DNA from: Rhodoferax sp.
Lineage (GTDB): Bacteria; Pseudomonadota; Gammaproteobacteria; Burkholderiales; Burkholderiaceae_C
Direction of reading: 5' to 3'
Length of the DNA stretch: 50,397 nt
Assembly (NCBI GenBank): GCA_018063505.1
Contig: JAGPBF010000005.1
Coordinates: 1 to 50,397, forward strand
Shown here piece by piece: positions 46,675 to 50,397 of this stretch. Each line of letters opens with the position of its first letter. The first letter of the stretch is position 1. The notes beneath the pieces were generated by a model. It ran no database searches. It was not told the origin of the DNA and was given only the letters and a program-made list of their open reading frames with translations. The position numbers were made by a program, and so were the translations under genes.

Positions 46675-47531
46675 TCCCCTCCCTGCCCCGCCCTGCCTGG
46701 CTGCGCACCGGTACCGTGGTGTATGCGTTGCTGTTCTTCACCTTCCTGTTCCTGCCGCTGCTGGTGGTGGCGGCATTTGCGTTCAACGATGCGCCTTATC
46801 CGGCGCCGCCGTGGCGGGGTTTCACGCTGGACTGGTTTGTCGGTGGCACCGGGCCCGATCGGATCGGCCTGTTTGCCGACGGCCCGCTGCTGGCCAGCAT
46901 CTGGACCAGCGTCGTCGTGGCGCTGTGGGTCACGCTGCTGTCGGTGCTGGTGGGCACGGCCAACGCCTTTTTGCTCGAGCGCGCCAGCTTCAAGGGCAAG
47001 GCAGCTATGTCGATGCTGATGCTGGCGCCGCTGGTGATTCCGGGCGTGATCCTGGGCATCTCCATCCTGGCGTTCGCCAGCCGGCTGGCCCAGTTTGCCG
47101 ACGACACCTGGGGCCTGGAACTGGAGTTTCTGCGCCCGGGCCTGCCGCTGGTGATCCTGGGTCAGTTCTCCTACATTGTCGCCATTGCCACGCTGACGAT
47201 CAGCGCGCGGCTCAAGCGTTTCGACCGCACGCTCGAAGACGCCGCCTACAACCTGGGTGCCAGCCGCAGCGCGGTGTTGTGGACCATCACCTTGCCGTAT
47301 CTGCGGCCTTCGCTGATCGGCGCGGCAGCGATCGCCTTCCTGATGTCGTTCGAGAATTTCAACACCACGCTGATGCTGGTGGGCTCCGATCCGCCGCTGA
47401 CGGTGATGATGTACGGCCGCATGCGCGAAGGCGCCACCCCGGTGCTCAACGCGGTCAGCCTGTTCCTGATGATGGCATCTGCAGCCATCGCGCTGGTGCT
47501 GATGCGCCGCGCGCCGGATCCGAAGTCCTGA
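46671..47531 (+). CDS. Polyamine-type ABC transporter permease (PotC-like)
   Basis: A 286-residue permease with six membrane helices and the EAA loop D-A-A-Y-N-L-G-A-S. It has the PotC-like N-terminus with F-A-F-N-D and the conserved L-M-S-F-E-N-F-N-T-T segment near the C-terminus. The start overlaps the PotB-like stop as ATGA. It is the last transporter gene, and the FMN reductase gene follows by nine bases. Confidence 0.92.
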   Translation: MIPSLPRPAWLRTGTVVYALLFFTFLFLPLLVVAAFAFNDAPYPAPPWRGFTLDWFVGGTGPDRIGLFADGPLLASIWTSVVVALWVTLLSVLVGTANAFLLERASFKGKAAMSMLMLAPLVIPGVILGISILAFASRLAQFADDTWGLELEFLRPGLPLVILGQFSYIVAIATLTISARLKRFDRTLEDAAYNLGASRSAVLWTITLPYLRPSLIGAAAIAFLMSFENFNTTLMLVGSDPPLTVMMYGRMREGATPVLNAVSLFLMMASAAIALVLMRRAPDPKS

Positions 47532-47540
47532 GCACCAGAC

Positions 47541-48095
47541 ATGAAGATCCTGGCCCTGTCGGGCAGCCTGCGCCAGGCCTCTATCAATTCCGCGCTGCTG
47601 CGCGCCGCAACGCGGTTCGCGCCACCGGGGGCGTCGGTCACGCTGTTCAATGGGCTGGGCAAGCTGCCGCTGTTCAATCCGGATCGGGAGGAAACGCCGC
47701 CGCGCACCGTCACCCGGTTTCGCGCGCGGGTGGCGGCGTCCGACGCACTGCTCATAGCCAGCCCGGAGTATGCCCATGGCGTCACCGGAACGATCAAGAA
47801 TGCGTTGGACTGGCTGGTCGGTTTCGAGCCCTTCGCCTGCAAGCCGGTTGCGGTGCTCAACGCATCGTCCCGCGCCCACCATGCAGATGCAGCGCTGCGC
47901 GAGATCCTCAAGACCATGGCTGCTGCCATCGTCGAGCCTGCGTCGGTTCTTGTTCCGCCGCTGGGCGCCAACCCTGCCGATGCGCTGGCCTTCGACCACG
48001 CTGTCGAGCAACCGATCCGGGAGTCGCTGACAGCCTTGTGCGACGCGGTGCGCCTGCACCGGACATCGACACACGCCGTATTCACGTTGTCGTGA
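47541..48095 (+). CDS. NAD(P)H-dependent FMN reductase
   Basis: A 184-residue flavodoxin-fold protein. It has the phosphate-binding S-G-S-L-R-x-x-S-x-N motif near residue 9 and S-P-E-Y-x-H-G-x-x-G-x-x-K-N-A-L-D-W near residue 75, which together mark the NADPH-dependent FMN reductase family, including azoreductases and chromate reductases. It follows the polyamine-type permease by nine bases and may be co-transcribed, although a functional link is not obvious. It is convergent with the DinB/NRDE fusion. Confidence 0.88.
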   Translation: MKILALSGSLRQASINSALLRAATRFAPPGASVTLFNGLGKLPLFNPDREETPPRTVTRFRARVAASDALLIASPEYAHGVTGTIKNALDWLVGFEPFACKPVAVLNASSRAHHADAALREILKTMAAAIVEPASVLVPPLGANPADALAFDHAVEQPIRESLTALCDAVRLHRTSTHAVFTLS

Positions 48096-48154
48096 CCGGT
48101 GTCAGGCCGGCACACGGTTGCACAGCGTCCGGCCCTCGGTGGTTCGTCCCGTTG

Positions 48155-49213
48155 TCAGTCCATTGGCGCTTGGAGCGGACGAGACCGCAGCGACATCCGC
48201 GCGGGTGGTTTTGCCGGCACCAGCGGCCACACCACGCGGCGTGTCGCACGCATGTCGTTGGCGTGAAAACAGGTCTCGGTGAAATCTGCCTGCGCGCGGC
48301 CCAGTCGGACCAGGCTGCTGGCACGGGTGCCGTAGTCTGATCCGGCCACGAATGCGCAGGACAACACACGTTCGCGTTCCAGCGTGATGCCGGTCTGTGG
48401 CAACAAGGCGTCGGGTGGGATGGTTTCGTCGCGCAGCAACGCCAGCAAGGCCGCATCGGTCGCAAGCCCGTTGCCCACCAGCTCGGCGAGTCCATTCTTC
48501 AACCGCGTCAATTTCAGCCACGGCGTATCGAAATCGGCGTTGGACAAAGCTCCGAAACCGGGTGCGCACTCGACGATGCGGGCTTCCCGACTTTGCAAGC
48601 CCAGCAGCCGCTGGCCATCGAACACCAGCAGATTGAACGGGTTGTAATACGCGGCAACCTCGGCGACTTGCGCCAGGTAGGCGTGTGCGGCGAGTTCAGT
48701 GTTGAGGAAGTCTGTCACCAGTGCGCCGCGCGACGGCGTGCCGGCACAATAGTGCGCCAGCAGTGCGAAGTGGTGCACCATGTGGGACGACAGGAACAGC
48801 AACTCCCGTCCAATGGTCGAAGCAGCGCTGATCTCGAATTCACCCTCGAACCCTGCGCAGGAAACGACCTGCACCGCGGCATCCAGCGGATACGGTTCGC
48901 GTGTCGCAGCGGCGATGGCGCGCAGTCGGTCTTGCAATACGTTCAGTCTGGCGATCGCCACCAGGGGCTGACTTTGCAGGATCTGGTCACGTCGACGCAC
49001 ATCGTATTGCACCGTGCCAGACGGAAAGAATTCCAGCCCGAGCACAAACGCGTCGTAATGGTCGATCAGGTGCCGGATGTGCGGTCCGACCACCTGCGCA
49101 TAACGAAAGTCGGATGAGGCATCCTGCTTCAGGCGCTCGATCACATGGATCGCTTGTGCGATCAGGTCTGCGTTGTAACACCAAAACAAGGGTGCCGAAT
49201 TTCGGTGTTGCAT
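48155..49213 (-). CDS. DinB-like domain fused to the C-terminal half of an NRDE/TANGO2 protein
   Basis: A 352-residue ORF made of two unrelated parts. Residues about 10-155 form a DinB-type helical bundle: an early H-L-I-D-H-Y-D, then Y-D-V-R-R-R-D, and F-L-S-S-H-M-V-H-H-F-A supply the His residues typical of this metal-binding family. From S-R-G-A-L-V onwards it is the NRDE (TANGO2) fold: Y-N-P-F-N-L-L-V, G-A-L-S-N-A, D-T-P-W-L-K-L and D-Y-G-T-R-A-S are diagnostic. The N-terminal half of NRDE, with the Cys2 nucleophile and the N-R-D-E motif, is missing, as is the DinB C-terminus. The start may be ATG 49213, 49315 or 49372; all are uncertain. It is probably the product of an in-frame deletion between adjacent genes. 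Confidence 0.72.
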   Translation of the reverse strand: MQHRNSAPLFWCYNADLIAQAIHVIERLKQDASSDFRYAQVVGPHIRHLIDHYDAFVLGLEFFPSGTVQYDVRRRDQILQSQPLVAIARLNVLQDRLRAIAAATREPYPLDAAVQVVSCAGFEGEFEISAASTIGRELLFLSSHMVHHFALLAHYCAGTPSRGALVTDFLNTELAAHAYLAQVAEVAAYYNPFNLLVFDGQRLLGLQSREARIVECAPGFGALSNADFDTPWLKLTRLKNGLAELVGNGLATDAALLALLRDETIPPDALLPQTGITLERERVLSCAFVAGSDYGTRASSLVRLGRAQADFTETCFHANDMRATRRVVWPLVPAKPPARMSLRSRPLQAPMD

Positions 49214-49374
49214 GGCCTGACCCTGCGTCGGTACGGAAAGTGCGGTTGCCTGAGGGCCAGGCGACTCTGCGCTGGCACCTCGCTGACGCCCGGCCGGCTT
49301 GCCAGCCCATGTCATCTCGGTCACCGCAGGGGTCGGTTGCCACGCGCGGGCTTGGGGTTGGAGTTCAAGCATGG

Positions 49375-49590
49375 TCAGCGCACGCCGGCCCGAACCACGG
49401 GAGTACTGCGAAATGCCAGGCCGGCGCCGCGAACGCGTTGCCATACGCGCCAGCCCAGCAAGACTGCAATGACGCCGGCATAAACGAACACCTCGGCAAA
49501 ATTGTTCTTGCCCGAGCGCATCCAGAAGAAATGCAGCAGCCCCAGACCCGCAATCGCATACACCAGTTTGTGCAGGCGCCTTGGGCGCCA
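49375..49590 (-). pseudogene. msrQ: 3' fragment of msrQ (heme-binding subunit of methionine sulfoxide reductase)
   Basis: On the minus strand the frame encodes R-L-H-K-L-V-Y-A-I-A, H-F-F-W-M-R-S-G-K-N-N-F-A-E and L-L-G-W-R-V, the last cytoplasmic turn and final helix of MsrQ/YedZ, the membrane partner of MsrP. Only about 65 residues remain of a protein that is normally near 200. Homology stops at about 49578-49590, where the DUF3313 fragment begins on the other strand. The stop at 49375 is intact. With no N-terminal membrane helices this cannot work as MsrQ; msrP is not in the window. Confidence 0.75.
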
Positions 49591-50015
49591 ACGGCCTGAC
49601 CGCGGCGGAGGTCGAGCAGTTGAAAATCGACCTGCGGGACGCGGTCAGCCATTCCTTCGAAAGCCGCTTTGAACCAGCCACCAAAGCCGGCCCCGGCGTG
49701 TTGCGGGTGCGGTTTGCCATCACAGGCATCGCCAAATCCAGCCCCGGTCTCAATACCGTGCTGGCGGTGCTGCTGGTACCACTGGCCAACGGTGGTGCGG
49801 CGACCGAGGGAGAAGTACTGGACAGTGACTCCGGCGAGCGACTGGTGGCCGTTGTGGCATCGAGCAACGGTTCGTTGCTCAAAGGCGAATTCGCAGGTTT
49901 CTTCTCGGAATTCGGACACGCCGGGCAACATTTCACCAGACAGGCCGACTTCCTGCGCGACAGGGTGGCCCAGGGCCGCAGCCGACTCGACAACGGCCCG
50001 CAATCGCCCGCGTAG
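49581..50015 (+). pseudogene. 3' fragment of a DUF3313-family lipoprotein gene
   Basis: The frame runs L-G-A-N-G-L-T-A-A-E-V-E-Q-L-K onwards and includes P-G-V-L-R-V-R-F-A-I-T, G-G-A-A-T-E-G-E-V-L-D-S and G-E-R-L-V-A-V-V, which are features of the C-terminal part of DUF3313 outer-membrane or periplasmic proteins. The signal/lipobox N-terminus and about the first third are missing. The only start is a TTG at 49581, without a ribosome-binding site and immediately at the junction with the msrQ fragment. It is best read as a remnant. Family assignment is by pattern. Confidence 0.6.
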
Positions 50016-50087
50016 CTGTGACTGCTTGATCGGGCAGGCGCCCCCGGTCAGACATGGCCCGCGAACAATCAGGACACGGGTCCTCCC

Positions 50088-50397
50088 TCAGTGCCTGGTC
50101 AATTGCACGAGCCAGCCCAGCCATACCGAGCGCCGCATCCACAACAGGGTGGCGCAGCAAATCCAGACCCCACAGGCCAACATGAAGAGTTCGCCGCCGT
50201 CGCTGCTGCCATCGGTGTTCACGACGGCCACGCCCAGTGGCGTGAACAGGTGAAAAAAGATGGCACCACTGATGACACCCAGACCCATGGCGGCACCCAG
50301 CACCTGCACGGCGCGCTGGCGCGACATGGCAGCGCCAAGCAGCAACAGGACCGAGGCCATCAGCTCGAAGCTTCCCACCACCTTGGCCGAAAAGATA
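50088..50397 (-). CDS. DoxX-like membrane protein, 5' end outside the window
   Basis: The reading frame enters from the right edge and stays open from 50397 to the stop at 50088. About 102 residues are visible, beginning I-F-S-A-K-V-V-G-S-F-E-L, then three hydrophobic segments with H-L-F-T-P-L-G and a cytoplasmic M-R-R-S. The K-V-V-G-S-F-E-L pattern resembles DoxX/DoxD-like membrane proteins. The assignment is tentative because the N-terminus is missing. Two GTG codons at 50376-50381 are not taken as a start because the frame continues upstream. Confidence 0.55.
   Translation of the reverse strand, partial: IFSAKVVGSFELMASVLLLLGAAMSRQRAVQVLGAAMGLGVISGAIFFHLFTPLGVAVVNTDGSSDGGELFMLACGVWICCATLLWMRRSVWLGWLVQLTRH

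Noticed and set aside
46533-48074. Long minus-strand open frame opposite the permease and FMN reductase genes
   Set aside because: Gln/His/Arg-rich shadow of two clear plus-strand genes.

Overview
The window looks like a piece of the chromosome of a high-GC betaproteobacterium of the order Burkholderiales. The evidence is the coding style (dense, GC-rich third positions), the protein families (DUF6622-like, DUF3422, LytS/2TM cassette, pimeloyl-type acyl-CoA dehydrogenase pair, TctA/TctB, GspE next to a spermidine-synthase-like gene) and gene orders such as ftsK-lolA-rarA opposite trxB, and purN-rsmB-desaturase. I see no rRNA, tRNA, CRISPR array, phage or insertion sequence. No gene-free stretch exceeds 300 bases; the longest, 12084-12350, is described as its own entry.

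Layout. 1-4.3 kb: a plus-strand membrane/signalling cluster with a DUF6622-like protein, a truncated 2TM-like ORF, an alpha/beta hydrolase, an intact 2TM protein, a LytS-type histidine kinase and its LytTR regulator. 4.3-8.5 kb: DUF924 protein, glnS, a phasin-like protein with a histone-like tail, and nudC. 8.5-12.1 kb: minus-strand livHMGF branched-chain amino acid ABC transporter without a binding protein. 12.3-17.4 kb: minus-strand Crp/Fnr-type regulator, ftsK, lolA and rarA. 17.6-19.3 kb: trxB, then rpmB-rpmG behind a structured leader. 19.3-22.7 kb: minus-strand purN, rsmB and a delta-9-type desaturase with a palindrome-rich promoter. 22.7-27.1 kb: two acyl-CoA dehydrogenases, a membrane class III cyclase predicted to use ATP, and a convergent, overlapping HNH nuclease. 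27.3-33.5 kb: ribF, ileS, lspA and a Na/Pi-cotransporter-like protein. 33.5-37.8 kb: quinone oxidoreductase, SH3b protein plus M48 protease, and DUF3422. 37.8-43.5 kb: minus-strand tctB-tctA with a strong terminator, then tatD-family nuclease, spermidine-synthase-like gene and an orphan gspE-type ATPase. 43.6-48.1 kb: a complete polyamine-type ABC transporter and an FMN reductase.

The right end (48.1-50.1 kb) is the most unusual part. One ORF joins a DinB-like helical bundle to only the C-terminal half of an NRDE/TANGO2 protein. Directly beside it, the 3' end of an msrQ gene meets the 3' end of a DUF3313 gene tail-outward, so both have lost their 5' parts at one point. This reads as a locus scarred by at least two deletions (or, less interestingly, an assembly join). 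The window ends inside a DoxX-like membrane protein gene.

I did not find a convincing new multi-gene defence or biosynthetic system. The leads I would follow are the two fusion/deletion junctions, the rpmB leader, the desaturase and polyamine-transporter operators, and the phasin/histone-like protein.
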